64,000 bases of DNA from Coriobacteriaceae bacterium (GCA_902835305.1 CADFMD010000001.1:1-64000), one strand, 5' to 3'; counted from the stretch's first letter, positions 26,215-34,898 are shown. Notes: generated from the letters alone by a model not told the origin. A program made the numbers and translations.

Positions 26215-27180
26215 ATGGAGAACAAGTACGTCTGCTCTGTCGATATCGGCGGAACTAAGATTGCGACTGCCATCATGGAGTACCCGGCTGACGGTAGTGT
26301 GCCCCATCCCGTTTTTGAGGCCGAGGTTCCCACGGAGGCCCAAGAGGGCGGCGAGGCCGTCTTCCAGCGTATTGAGGCGTCCATCAAGGCTGCTCTCGAG
26401 GCGAATCCCGATGTCGAGGTCCTTGGCGTCGGTATCGGTGCCGCCGGCGTCGTCGATCCCAAGACGGGCGCCATCGCGTATGCCAATGAGATCATGCCCG
26501 GCTGGTCCGGCGTTCAGTTGGGGCCGCGTCTGCGTGAGGATCTCGGTCTTCCCGTTGCCGTTGTAGGCGACGTGCAGGCTCATGCTCTGGGCGAGGCCCA
26601 CTGGGGCGTCGGCAAGGGCAAGTTCTCCGTCTTGTGCCTGGGCATCGGTACGGGCATTGGCGGCGCATATGTCGAGAACGGCCGCGTGATGCAGGGCTTC
26701 CATGGTGCTGCTGGCCATATGGGCCACATCGAGTGCTCGGCTGCCGCCGGCATTCCCTGCGCCTGCGGGCGTTCCGGCCATCTTGAGTCTGTCGCTTCGG
26801 GCACTTCCATTGGTCGTATGTACGATGAGCGCTTTGGCCGCGTCGACCCCAGCCGTCCTTCGGTCGGTCGCGATGTGAACGACCTGTGCCGCGCGGGCGA
26901 CGCAAAGGCAACCGAGGTCATCCACGACGCCGGCTTTGCGCTGGGCGCCAGCTTGGGCTCGCTCGCTAACATCCTGGACCCTGAGGTCATCGTGCTTTCG
27001 GGCGGCGTGATTCACCAAGGTCCCGATTGGCGTTCGCAGACGTGGAAGGATTCGGTGCACGAGGGCTATGCCAGCCAGGCGCTCGACCCGCTTCAGGACA
27101 CGCCGATCCTCATCGGTTCTCTGGAGGGCGACGCGCCGCTCATCGGCGCCGCCGAACACCTTCTTGCGTCGTTGAAGTAA
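26215..27180 (+). CDS. nanK: ROK-family sugar kinase, probably N-acetylmannosamine kinase
   Basis: Predicted to phosphorylate ManNAc at C6, the step between NanA and NanE. The 321-residue protein has the ATP-binding motif VDIGGTKIATAI near the N-terminus, the second phosphate motif GIGTGIGGAYV, and the ROK metal motif GHIEC...CACGRSGHLES. The usual third zinc cysteine of CxCGxxGCxE is replaced by His, and an extra cysteine precedes the motif. ATG 26215 has AAGGAGAG before it. The substrate is assigned from the nanA and nanE neighbours; glucokinase activity cannot be excluded from sequence. Confidence 0.82.
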   Translation: MENKYVCSVDIGGTKIATAIMEYPADGSVPHPVFEAEVPTEAQEGGEAVFQRIEASIKAALEANPDVEVLGVGIGAAGVVDPKTGAIAYANEIMPGWSGVQLGPRLREDLGLPVAVVGDVQAHALGEAHWGVGKGKFSVLCLGIGTGIGGAYVENGRVMQGFHGAAGHMGHIECSAAAGIPCACGRSGHLESVASGTSIGRMYDERFGRVDPSRPSVGRDVNDLCRAGDAKATEVIHDAGFALGASLGSLANILDPEVIVLSGGVIHQGPDWRSQTWKDSVHEGYASQALDPLQDTPILIGSLEGDAPLIGAAEHLLASLK

Positions 27181-27197
27181 ACATAACTACCAAGTGC

Positions 27198-27295
27198 GCC
27201 TTCTGAGGTGCCGCAGATTGACGTGAAAGAGGAGCGAAGCGTACTTCGGTACGCGAGCGACGGTTTGAACGTCAAGGTGCGGTGTCTCAGAAGGC
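27198..27295 (+). repeat. Large intergenic inverted repeat, family A, copy 1
   Basis: Outer arms of 27 nt (27198-27224 and 27269-27295) pair at 22 of 27 positions. Between them is a 44-nt core: linker GAAAGAGGAGCGAA, a small hairpin GCGTAC-TTCG-GTACGC (27239-27254), and linker GAGCGACGG. The same core occurs in inverted orientation at 45884-45927 with arms of different sequence. It lies inside the sialic-acid operon, between nanK and nanE, and its right arm is in the nanE leader. Confidence 0.75.
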
Positions 27296-27320
27296 TGTTT
27301 TGAGAAAGGTTGAGTCGAAC

Positions 27321-28007
27321 ATGACCGTTGATCCTTTGATCCAGTCCCTAAAGGGCAAGCTCGTCGTGAGCGTTCAGGCGTATATGGGCGAGCCGCTTCG
27401 TACGCCCGAAACCATGGCTCAGATGTCTCGCGCCTGCGAGCTTGGCGGTGCTGCCGCTATTCGCTGCCAGGGTCTTGCCGACATCGCCGCCATTAAGGGC
27501 CGCTGCGAGGTCCCCGTCATCGGCTTGTGGAAGGATGGACACGAGGGCGTCTACATCACGCCGACGCTGCGTCATGCTCGCGCCTGCGTTGCCGCCGGTG
27601 CCGACATCGTGGCAATTGACGCCACTGATCGCCCGCGTCCCGATGGCAAGACCGTTGAGGACACCTTCCGTCCGCTGCACGAGGAGGGCGTGCTCCTGAT
27701 GGCCGACTGTGCCACCATCGAGGATATTCGTCGTGCTGTCGACATGGGCTTCGACCTGGTGTCCACCACGCTTTCTCATGGTGTCGCCGCCATCGATTGC
27801 ACCATGGCCGACGGTCCCGATCTGCCGCTCCTGCGCCAGGCGACCGAGGAGTTTCCCGGCCTTCCCATCATCTGCGAGGGTCGCGTGCACACGCCTGAGG
27901 AGGCCCGCGCCGCGATTGATGCGGGCGCCTGGGCAGTTGTCGTGGGCACTGCCATTACGCACCCCACGAGTATTACGAGTTGGTTCAAAGCCGCGCTTGA
28001 GGCGTAA
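27321..28007 (+). CDS. nanE: N-acetylmannosamine-6-phosphate 2-epimerase
   Basis: Converts ManNAc-6-P to GlcNAc-6-P, the exit from sialic-acid catabolism into amino-sugar metabolism. The 228-residue TIM-barrel protein has the family motifs AIRCQG, IGLWKDGHEG (catalytic Lys), VAIDATDRPRPDG, CEGRVHTPEEA and VVVGTAITHP. ATG 27321 follows GAAAGG; the frame is open upstream into the repeat arm but without a ribosome-binding site. nagA and nagB, needed to finish the pathway, are not in this window. Confidence 0.93.
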   Translation: MTVDPLIQSLKGKLVVSVQAYMGEPLRTPETMAQMSRACELGGAAAIRCQGLADIAAIKGRCEVPVIGLWKDGHEGVYITPTLRHARACVAAGADIVAIDATDRPRPDGKTVEDTFRPLHEEGVLLMADCATIEDIRRAVDMGFDLVSTTLSHGVAAIDCTMADGPDLPLLRQATEEFPGLPIICEGRVHTPEEARAAIDAGAWAVVVGTAITHPTSITSWFKAALEA

Positions 28008-28058
28008 GACGGACCTCGTATCCGCTTGGGGCGGTATACTCAATAAAGGCAATTGATC

Positions 28059-28094
28059 GCGCGGGATCCGCTGGCCGGGTCCCGCGCTTGTTTT
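28059..28094 (+). terminator. Terminator/attenuator between nanE and rapZ
   Basis: A G+C-rich stem (28059-28069 with 28077-28087, with a bulge) is followed by TTGTTTT, which runs straight into the AGGAGG of rapZ. It ends the sialic-acid operon and must be crossed by any transcript that starts upstream and reads rapZ. Confidence 0.8.
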
Positions 28095-28105
28095 AGGAGG
28101 CACAC

Positions 28106-29026
28106 ATGCAAAAGGGAGATGCCATGGATGCGGCGGAGCGCTCGGAGCGCATCCCCGATATCGTCATCATCACCGGAATGTCCGGATCGGGCCGCACACA
28201 GGCCATGCACGTGTTCGAGGATATGGGCTATTTTTGCATTGATAACCTGCCTCCGCGTCTGATTGCCCAGCTTGCCGAGCTCGTTGGCATCAATACGGGC
28301 GTGGGTAGGCACCTTGCCGTCACCTGCGACCTGCGCAGCCAGGGCTTGTTCGATGAGCTGCTCGATGCCGTTGCCGCACTCGAGGAGCGCGAGATGAGCT
28401 GCGACATCGTTTTTCTCGAGGCCTCTGACGAGGTGCTGATCCGTCGTTATAGCGAAAACCGCCGCCGCCATCCCATTGCCAAGCCGGGGGAGACTACGGC
28501 CGATGCGATTCAGCGGGAGCGTCTGCAGCTGCGGGGTGTGCGCGATCGAGCCGATATGATCATCGACACGAGCCGTCTGCGCACCTCTGCCCTGCGTAAT
28601 AAATTGCGCATGGCGTTCTCCGAGTTGTCCGACCAGCAGCTCATGGACGTTCACGTGTTCTCGTTTGGCTTTAAGCACGGTATGCCCGTCGAGGCGGACA
28701 TTATGATCGACGTTCGCTTCCTGCCCAATCCGTTCTACGATCCCGAGATGCGCACGATGACCGGTCTCGATAAGAAAGTCTCTGACTTTGTTCTGGACCA
28801 TCCCAAGACCCAGGAGTTCTGGAAGGCCTGGACGCAGCTGCTCGATACGGTCATGCCCGGCTATATCGCGGAGGGCAAGCCACAGCTTTCTATTGCCATC
28901 GGTTGCACGGGCGGTCAACACCGCAGCGTTGCCATCGCCGAGGCCACAGCACGTTATTTGGAAGGCGCCCAGTATCACGTGAGCATTTCTCATCGCGACC
29001 TGTCGCGCGCCAACACGAAAGCATAG
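28106..29026 (+). CDS. rapZ: RapZ/YvcJ-family nucleotide-binding protein
   Basis: P-loop protein of 306 residues. Walker A is GMSGSGRT near the N-terminus, CIDNLPP follows, and the C-terminal domain has the conserved GCTGGQHRSVAIAE and SHRDL motifs. In E. coli RapZ is an RNase E adaptor that controls GlmS levels in response to glucosamine-6-P. In Gram-positive bacteria (YvcJ) it hydrolyses nucleotides and the role is less clear. ATG 28106 has AGGAGG 5 nt upstream; an internal in-frame ATG at 28124 also has AAAGGGA before it. It is followed 6 bp later by whiA. The usual middle gene yvcK is missing. Confidence 0.93.
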   Translation: MQKGDAMDAAERSERIPDIVIITGMSGSGRTQAMHVFEDMGYFCIDNLPPRLIAQLAELVGINTGVGRHLAVTCDLRSQGLFDELLDAVAALEEREMSCDIVFLEASDEVLIRRYSENRRRHPIAKPGETTADAIQRERLQLRGVRDRADMIIDTSRLRTSALRNKLRMAFSELSDQQLMDVHVFSFGFKHGMPVEADIMIDVRFLPNPFYDPEMRTMTGLDKKVSDFVLDHPKTQEFWKAWTQLLDTVMPGYIAEGKPQLSIAIGCTGGQHRSVAIAEATARYLEGAQYHVSISHRDLSRANTKA

Positions 29027-29032
29027 GCCTGC

Positions 29033-29962
29033 ATGTCGTTTACCGCCGAGGTGCGTGACGAGCTCGCGCGCTGCGAACCCGAATGTGAATACTGCGATTT
29101 GTCGACGCTTGCCGCCCTGACGCGTGTGAGCGGTACACTTTCGCTGGCCGGCTCCGGGCGGTATCGTTTGACGGTCGCGACCGAGACGGGCGCCGTCGCG
29201 CGCACGATGATCACGCTGACGCATCGTATCCTTAAGCTCAAAACGGAATTCACCGTTCGTAAATCGGTCTTGCATAAGGTCCGTAACTATCTCATTACCC
29301 TGCCCGATCAACCCGACCTGGACAAGGCTCTGGTGCTGCTGGGCATTCTAGACCGCAGGGGAGGGCTCGTCGCCGGTGTTCCCCGGCACATCGTTGCCCG
29401 TCCCTGCTGCAGACTTGCCTACATCCGCGGCGCGCTCATCGCCGGCGGTTTCGTGGCCGATCCCCGCGGCGACTTTCATTTGGAGATCGCGGTGCAGGGC
29501 GAGCAATATGCCAAGGGGCTCTGCGATCTGCTGGAGCAGATTGGGGTCCATGCGCGCGTCAACGCACGGCGCGGGTCCTATGCCGTGTACATTAAGAGCG
29601 CCGAGGAGATCGAGCAGCTCCTAAAGCTGGTCGGAGCCAAGCGCAGCGTTGCCGAGATCGAGGAAGCGCGCGCGGTCAAATTGGTTAAGAACGACGTAAA
29701 CCGTCGCGTGAATGCCGAGCTGGCCAATCAGACCAGAAGTGCGGGTGCCGCCCAGCATCAGCTTGCGTTGATCGATGAGCTCGAACAGCGGGGTTTACGC
29801 GACACGCTTCCGGACGCCTTAGCAGTCTTTTGCGACCTGCGCGAGCGCTATCCCGATCTGTCACTGCGCGATCTGGGGGAGATGGCTGACCCTCCCTTGT
29901 CGAAGTCGGCCCTCTACCATCGAGTTTTGAGGCTTGAAAAGCTCATTGAAGCAAACAGGTAG
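29033..29962 (+). CDS. whiA: WhiA-family DNA-binding regulator
   Basis: Transcription regulator with a LAGLIDADG-homing-endonuclease-like N-terminal part and a C-terminal helix-turn-helix, 309 residues. In Streptomyces WhiA controls sporulation-linked division; in non-sporulating bacteria it affects cell division and chromosome segregation. Features seen are the N-terminal SFTAEVRDELAR, CCRLAYIRGALIAGGFV, and the C-terminal DLSLRDLGEMADPPLSKSALYHRVLRL, the HTH. It starts 6 bp after rapZ without a clear ribosome-binding site, suggesting coupled translation. Confidence 0.95.
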   Translation: MSFTAEVRDELARCEPECEYCDLSTLAALTRVSGTLSLAGSGRYRLTVATETGAVARTMITLTHRILKLKTEFTVRKSVLHKVRNYLITLPDQPDLDKALVLLGILDRRGGLVAGVPRHIVARPCCRLAYIRGALIAGGFVADPRGDFHLEIAVQGEQYAKGLCDLLEQIGVHARVNARRGSYAVYIKSAEEIEQLLKLVGAKRSVAEIEEARAVKLVKNDVNRRVNAELANQTRSAGAAQHQLALIDELEQRGLRDTLPDALAVFCDLRERYPDLSLRDLGEMADPPLSKSALYHRVLRLEKLIEANR

Positions 29963-30007
29963 TTGAGCGAAACTGCTTATATAGGGATTGAACTGCTGTT
30001 TTACTCT

Positions 30008-30021
30008 TTAAAACGTTTTAA
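30008..30021 (+). promoter_or_regulatory. Perfect palindrome TTAAAACGTTTTAA upstream of gap
   Basis: A 14-bp perfect dyad about 57 bp upstream of the likely gap -10 element. Its core AAAACGTTT recurs over the -35 of the sialic-acid operon. It looks like an operator for a LacI/CcpA-type sugar regulator. Confidence 0.4.
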
Positions 30022-30054
30022 CGTAAATTTGATTTTCAATTTCGAGCATTCTCG

Positions 30055-30083
30055 TGAAATTCAAGTCAAAAAAAAGGTATATT
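30055..30083 (+). promoter_or_regulatory. Candidate promoter of gap
   Basis: TATATT (30078-30083) lies about 70 bp before the gap start and is preceded at 17 bp by the weak -35 TGAAAT, with an A-tract between them. The region is markedly A/T-rich for this genome. Confidence 0.4.
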
Positions 30084-30155
30084 AGGCGAGTGGTTAGTTT
30101 GTGGGCCTCAACGGCGGGCGCTGTAGCTCGCGGGGGCCTTACGAAAGGAGACACA

Positions 30156-31181
30156 ATGGCAGTAAAGGTTGCTATTAACGGCTTCGGTCGCATCGGTCGT
30201 CTGGCTTTCCGTCAGATGTTCGGTCATGAGGGCTCCGAGATCGTCGCTATCAACGACCTCACCTCTCCCGATATGCTCGCTTACCTGCTGAAGTACGACT
30301 CCACGCAGGGCAACTACGCTCGCGATCACGAGGTCGTTGCTGGCGAGGATTCCATCACCGTTGACGGCAAGGAGATCAAGATCTACAAGGAGGCCGACGC
30401 CAACAACCTGCCTTGGGGCGACCTCGACGTCGACGTCGTTCTCGAGTGCACCGGCTTCTACACCAGCAAGGCTAAGGCTCAGGCCCACATCAACGCTGGC
30501 GCCAAGAAGGTCGTCATCTCCGCTCCGGCTGGCAGCGATCTGCCCACCATCGTGTACAACGTCAACCACGAGACGCTGACCGCTGAGGACAACATCATCT
30601 CCGCTGCTTCCTGCACCACCAACTGCCTCGCCCCGATGGCCAAGGGTCTGAACGACTTCGCTCCCATCGTGTCCGGCATTATGACCACCATTCACGCCTG
30701 GACCGGCGACCAGATGCCGCTCGACGGCCCGCAGCGCAAGGGCAACAAGCGTCGTAGCCGCGCCTGCGCCGTCAACATCGTCCCCAACACCACCGGTGCT
30801 GCTAAGGCTATCGGCCTGGTTCTCCCCGAGCTCAACGGTAAGCTCATCGGTGCCGCCCAGCGCGTCCCGACGCCGACCGGCTCCATCACCAACCTCTACG
30901 CTGTCGTTGACAAGAAGGTCACCGTCGACGAGGTCAACGCCGCTATGAAGGCCTACGCTGCCACCATCTCCGAGACCTTCGGTTACAACGAGGACGACAT
31001 CGTCTCCACCGACATCATCGGCGAGACCCATGGCTCCATCTTCGACGCCACTCAGACCATGTGCTCTGACCTCGGCAACGGCCAGACTCTCGTTCAGGTC
31101 ACCTCTTGGTACGACAACGAGAACTCTTACACCTCTCAGATGGTCCGCACCATCAAGTACTTCGAGAAGTTCGTTGCTTAA
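30156..31181 (+). CDS. gap: Glyceraldehyde-3-phosphate dehydrogenase, type I
   Basis: Glycolytic enzyme that oxidises and phosphorylates glyceraldehyde-3-P to 1,3-bisphosphoglycerate with NAD. The 341-residue protein has the Rossmann start KVAINGFGRIGRLAFRQ, NDLTS (Asp that favours NAD over NADP) and the active-site motif SAASCTTNCLAPMAK with the catalytic Cys. ATG 30156 has GAAAGGAGA directly upstream. It is followed by a strong terminator and then pgk, tpiA and gpmI, so the glycolytic genes are neighbours but probably in two transcripts. The codon choice is strongly biased, as expected of a highly expressed gene. Confidence 0.98.
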   Translation: MAVKVAINGFGRIGRLAFRQMFGHEGSEIVAINDLTSPDMLAYLLKYDSTQGNYARDHEVVAGEDSITVDGKEIKIYKEADANNLPWGDLDVDVVLECTGFYTSKAKAQAHINAGAKKVVISAPAGSDLPTIVYNVNHETLTAEDNIISAASCTTNCLAPMAKGLNDFAPIVSGIMTTIHAWTGDQMPLDGPQRKGNKRRSRACAVNIVPNTTGAAKAIGLVLPELNGKLIGAAQRVPTPTGSITNLYAVVDKKVTVDEVNAAMKAYAATISETFGYNEDDIVSTDIIGETHGSIFDATQTMCSDLGNGQTLVQVTSWYDNENSYTSQMVRTIKYFEKFVA

Positions 31182-31220
31182 TTTAGCTTTTAGCGAATAG
31201 CTCGTTGAGCGTCTAAAGAA

Positions 31221-31265
31221 GGGCGCGGCCTTATAGGGCTTACACCCTAGGGTCGCGCCCTTTTT
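31221..31265 (+). terminator. Terminator of gap
   Basis: A 10-bp stem GGGCGCGGCC/GGTCGCGCCC (31221-31230 with 31251-31260, one wobble) is followed by TTTTT. An internal AGGG/CCCT stem lies in the loop. Confidence 0.9.
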
Positions 31266-31321
31266 ATAGGAAATCGTCTGCCGTAATGGGAGGCAGACAC
31301 GTACGAAAGGTAGAAGCAAAC

Positions 31322-32512
31322 ATGGCCTTTACCAAGAAGACCGTCCGCGACATCGATGTCGACGGCAAGCGCGTTCTCGTCCGCGTTGACTTCAACGTGC
31401 CTATCAAGGATGGCGTCGTTGGCGACACCACCCGTATCAAGGCTGCCCTGCCCACCATCAACTATCTCGTTGAGCACAACGCTCGCGTCATCCTCATGAG
31501 CCACCTCGGCCGTCCCGATGGCACCGGCTTCCAGCCCGAGCTGTCCCTCGAGCCCGTCGCCAAGAAGCTCGCCGAGCTCTCTGGTCTCGACGTCGCCTTC
31601 GTCGCCGACACCTATGGCGAGAAGGCTGCCGAGGCTGTCGCTGCCGTCGAGCCGGGCAAGGTTCTCGTTCTCGAGAACGTCCGCTTCGATAAGCGTGAGA
31701 AGAAGAACGATCCCGAGATCGCCAAGAAGCTTGCTTCCTATGGTGACGTCTTCGTTCTCGATGCCTTCGGCACCGCTCACCGCGCCCAGGGTTCCGTCGT
31801 GGGCCCCGCCGCTTACCTGCCTGCCGTCGCCGGCTTCCTGCTCGAGAAGGAGGTCGACACGCTGACCGGCATCTTCGCCGAGCCCGAGCGTCCCTTCGTC
31901 GCTATCGTCGGCGGTTCCAAGGTTTCCTCCAAGATCGGCGTTCTCGATCACCTCATCGACTCCGCTGACACCCTGATCATCGGTGGCGGCATGGCCTACA
32001 CCTTCTTCCTGGCTCAGGGCTTGACCGTCGGTCAGTCCCTCAAGGAAGAGGACTGGGTCGAGCGCGCTGGCGAGATGCTCAAGAAGGCCGAGGAGAAGGG
32101 CGTTAAGATCCTGCTTCCCATCGACAACCGCGTTGCCGATCACTTTGGCGAGGACGCTGTCCCCGAGGTTGTCGCTTCCGACGCTATCCCCGACGATCGT
32201 GAGGGCATGGACATCGGCCCCAAGACCGAGGAGCTCTACGCCGAGGCTGTCAAGGGCGCCAAGACCGTGTTCTGGAATGGCCCCATGGGCGTCTTCGAGT
32301 TCGATAACTTCGCTCACGGCACCCAGGCTATCGCCGAGGCTGTTGCCGAGGCCGACTGCACCTCGATCATCGGCGGTGGCGACTCTGTCGCAGCTGTCAA
32401 CAAGTTCAACCTGGCCGACAAGATGAGCTGGATCTCCACCGGTGGTGGCGCTTCCATGGAGCTCGTCGAGGGTAAGGCCCTGCCCGGAGTGGAGGCGCTT
32501 CTCGATGCCTAA
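31322..32512 (+). CDS. pgk: Phosphoglycerate kinase
   Basis: Transfers phosphate from 1,3-bisphosphoglycerate to ADP in glycolysis. The 396-residue protein shows VLVRVDFNVP, LMSHLGRPDG, the hinge and nucleotide motifs AIVGGSKVSSKIGVL and FWNGPMGVFE, and ends in STGGGASMELVEGK. ATG 31322 follows GAAAGG. Its last 8 bp overlap the tpiA start, so pgk and tpiA are translationally coupled. Confidence 0.98.
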   Translation: MAFTKKTVRDIDVDGKRVLVRVDFNVPIKDGVVGDTTRIKAALPTINYLVEHNARVILMSHLGRPDGTGFQPELSLEPVAKKLAELSGLDVAFVADTYGEKAAEAVAAVEPGKVLVLENVRFDKREKKNDPEIAKKLASYGDVFVLDAFGTAHRAQGSVVGPAAYLPAVAGFLLEKEVDTLTGIFAEPERPFVAIVGGSKVSSKIGVLDHLIDSADTLIIGGGMAYTFFLAQGLTVGQSLKEEDWVERAGEMLKKAEEKGVKILLPIDNRVADHFGEDAVPEVVASDAIPDDREGMDIGPKTEELYAEAVKGAKTVFWNGPMGVFEFDNFAHGTQAIAEAVAEADCTSIIGGGDSVAAVNKFNLADKMSWISTGGGASMELVEGKALPGVEALLDA

Positions 32513-33272
32513 TCGCACCCTTCTTATCGCTGGTAACTGGAAGATGAACAACGACGTCGCCGAGGCCGCCAAGCTCGCCGACGAGCTGGCTCAGGCTCTG
32601 CCCGAGGTTCCGGCCGGCGTCGAGGTGCTCGTGTGCCCTCCGACCATCGACATCACCACGGTTCATGACCGCATTCAGGCTGCCCCCATCGCCCTCGGTG
32701 CACAGAACGTGTACTGGGAGGCCAAGGGTGCCTTCACCGGTGAGTCCTCTTGCGACATGCTCAAGTCTGCTGGCTGCACCTACTGCATCATCGGTCACTC
32801 CGAGCGTCGCGACTACTTCCACGAGACCGACGAGGACCAGAACAAGAAGGCCAAGGCCCTCGTTGCCGCCGGTCTTGTTCCCGTCTTCTGCTGCGGCGAG
32901 TCCCTCGAGGTCCGCGAGGCTGGCACCTATGTCGAGCACGTCGTGAACCAGGTCAAGGCTGGTCTCGAGGGTCTCGAGATCACTTGCCCCAAGCAGGTCG
33001 TTGTCGCCTACGAGCCCATCTGGGCTATCGGCACCGGCAAGACCGCTACCGCCGAGGACGCTCAGGAGGTCTGCGGCGCTATCCGTGAGACCCTCAAGGA
33101 GATGTTCGGCGAGGAGCTCGCCAACGGCATCCGCGTTCTCTACGGCGGTTCCGCGAAGCCCGGCAACATCGCCGAGCTCGTCGCCAAGCCCGACGTTGAC
33201 GGCGCCCTCGTGGGCGGCGCTTCGCTCAAGGCTGCCGACTTCGCCTCTATGGTCGTTAAGGCAGGCGAGTAG
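32505..33272 (+). CDS. tpiA: Triosephosphate isomerase
   Basis: Interconverts dihydroxyacetone phosphate and glyceraldehyde-3-P. The 255-residue TIM barrel has AGNWKMN (catalytic Lys), IGHSERR (electrophile His) and AYEPIWAIGTGKTAT (catalytic Glu), then the phosphate-binding YGGSAKPGN. The start at 32505 lies inside the end of pgk. gpmI begins 5 bp after its stop. Confidence 0.98.
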   Translation: MPNRTLLIAGNWKMNNDVAEAAKLADELAQALPEVPAGVEVLVCPPTIDITTVHDRIQAAPIALGAQNVYWEAKGAFTGESSCDMLKSAGCTYCIIGHSERRDYFHETDEDQNKKAKALVAAGLVPVFCCGESLEVREAGTYVEHVVNQVKAGLEGLEITCPKQVVVAYEPIWAIGTGKTATAEDAQEVCGAIRETLKEMFGEELANGIRVLYGGSAKPGNIAELVAKPDVDGALVGGASLKAADFASMVVKAGE

Positions 33273-33277
33273 GACAT

Positions 33278-34831
33278 ATGGCACAGCGTCATCTTCCTGC
33301 ACTTCTGATCATCATGGACGGCTGTGGCCTGGCTCCGGCCGATGGCGAGAACGCCGTCGCCGCTGCCAAGACGCCCTTCCTTGATAGCCTGTACGCTCAG
33401 TATCCCCACACCACGCTCGGTGCTTCGGGCGAGGACGTGGGCCTTCCCGACGGTCAGATGGGCAACTCCGAGGTAGGTCACCTCAACATCGGTGCCGGCC
33501 GCATCGTGTTCCAGGAGCTTTCGCGCATCAATAACGCTATCAAGGACGGCTCTATCGCCAAGAACGAGGTCTTCGTCAAGGCCATGGACGATGTCAAGGC
33601 CGAAGGCAAGACCCTGCACCTCATGGGCCTTATGAGCCCCGGCGGCGTTCATTCTCACATGAACCATGTCGAGGCCCTGGTCAAGATGGCTGCCCAGCAT
33701 GGCGTCAAGAGCGTTCGCGTCCACGCCTTTATGGATGGTCGCGATGTCGACCCGCAGTCCGGTGCCGGCTACATGAGCGAGTTCTGCGCCTTCCTGGCTA
33801 AGATTTCCGAGGAGACCGGTTGCGACGCTCGCGTCGCCACCGTTTCGGGCCGCTATTGGGCCATGGACCGCGACAACCGTTGGGAGCGCATCCAGCGTGC
33901 CTACGACGTCATGGTCAATGCGTCCGACGCCGATACCGATCCCGTTGCCGGTATCAAGGCCTACTACGAGAAGGACCCGCGCGGCGACGAGTTCGTCGAG
34001 CCCTTCGCTGCCCACAACGAGGGCATCCACGAGGGTGACGCGGCCATCTTCTTCAACTTCCGTCCCGACCGCGCCCGTCAGATGACCCGCGTGTTCACGG
34101 ACAAGGAGTTCGACGGCTTTGAGCGCGAGCAGATCAAGCTCTCGCACTTTGTGACGATGACCGAGTACGATCCGACGTTTGACGTCGAGGTCGCCTTCCC
34201 CAAGACGTTCCCCGAGAACGTTCTGGCCGACGTCATCGCAGCCAATGGCCTGAAGCAGCTGCACACCGCCGAGACCGAGAAGTACGCTCACGTGACGTTC
34301 TTCCTCAACGGTGGCATCGAGGAGCCCAAGGAGGGCGAGGAGCGCGTGCTCGTCGCTTCCCCCAAGGTCGCTACCTACGATCTGCAGCCCGAGATGAGCG
34401 CTCCCGAGGTTACTGAGAAGCTCGTCGCCGCCATCAACGAGGATCGCGCTGATTTCTACATCGTGAACTTCGCGAACTGCGACATGGTTGGTCACACCGG
34501 TGTCTTCGACGCCGCCGTTAAGGCCGTCGAGGCTGTTGACGATGCTCTGTCCAAGGTTGTCCCGGCGATTCTCGCCAAGGGCGGCTTTGCGCTGATTACC
34601 GCCGACCATGGCAACGCCGATCACATGTTTGACGTTGCTTCCGACGGTTCCAAGCATCCGTTTACGGCTCACACCACCAACCGCGTGCCGTTCATCATCG
34701 TTGATGATAAGGCCAAGCTCACCGGTATCGAGGATGGCCGTCTTTCCGATATCGCCCCGACCATGCTCACGATGGCTGGTATTGAGCCTTCCGCCGAGAT
34801 GACGGGCCGCGTGCTCGCCACCGAGGCCTAA
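33278..34831 (+). CDS. gpmI: Phosphoglycerate mutase, cofactor-independent
   Basis: Mn-dependent interconversion of 3- and 2-phosphoglycerate. The 517-residue protein of the alkaline-phosphatase superfamily has the N-terminal metal site LIIMDGCGLAP, the phospho-serine motif MGNSEVGHLNIGAGR, FMDGRDVDP, and the second metal site TADHGNADHM. It ends a pgk-tpiA-gpmI operon and is followed by a strong terminator. Confidence 0.98.
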   Translation: MAQRHLPALLIIMDGCGLAPADGENAVAAAKTPFLDSLYAQYPHTTLGASGEDVGLPDGQMGNSEVGHLNIGAGRIVFQELSRINNAIKDGSIAKNEVFVKAMDDVKAEGKTLHLMGLMSPGGVHSHMNHVEALVKMAAQHGVKSVRVHAFMDGRDVDPQSGAGYMSEFCAFLAKISEETGCDARVATVSGRYWAMDRDNRWERIQRAYDVMVNASDADTDPVAGIKAYYEKDPRGDEFVEPFAAHNEGIHEGDAAIFFNFRPDRARQMTRVFTDKEFDGFEREQIKLSHFVTMTEYDPTFDVEVAFPKTFPENVLADVIAANGLKQLHTAETEKYAHVTFFLNGGIEEPKEGEERVLVASPKVATYDLQPEMSAPEVTEKLVAAINEDRADFYIVNFANCDMVGHTGVFDAAVKAVEAVDDALSKVVPAILAKGGFALITADHGNADHMFDVASDGSKHPFTAHTTNRVPFIIVDDKAKLTGIEDGRLSDIAPTMLTMAGIEPSAEMTGRVLATEA

Positions 34832-34858
34832 TAGAAAACAAATACCGTTTTCTAGTAA

Positions 34859-34891
34859 GGGGGTTGTCCACAACCGGACGACCCCCTTTTT
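34859..34891 (+). terminator. Terminator after gpmI
   Basis: GGGGG-T-TGTCC pairs with GGACG-ACCCCC around a short loop and is followed by TTTTT. It closes the pgk-tpiA-gpmI transcript. Confidence 0.9.
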
Positions 34892-34898
34892 GGTATTT

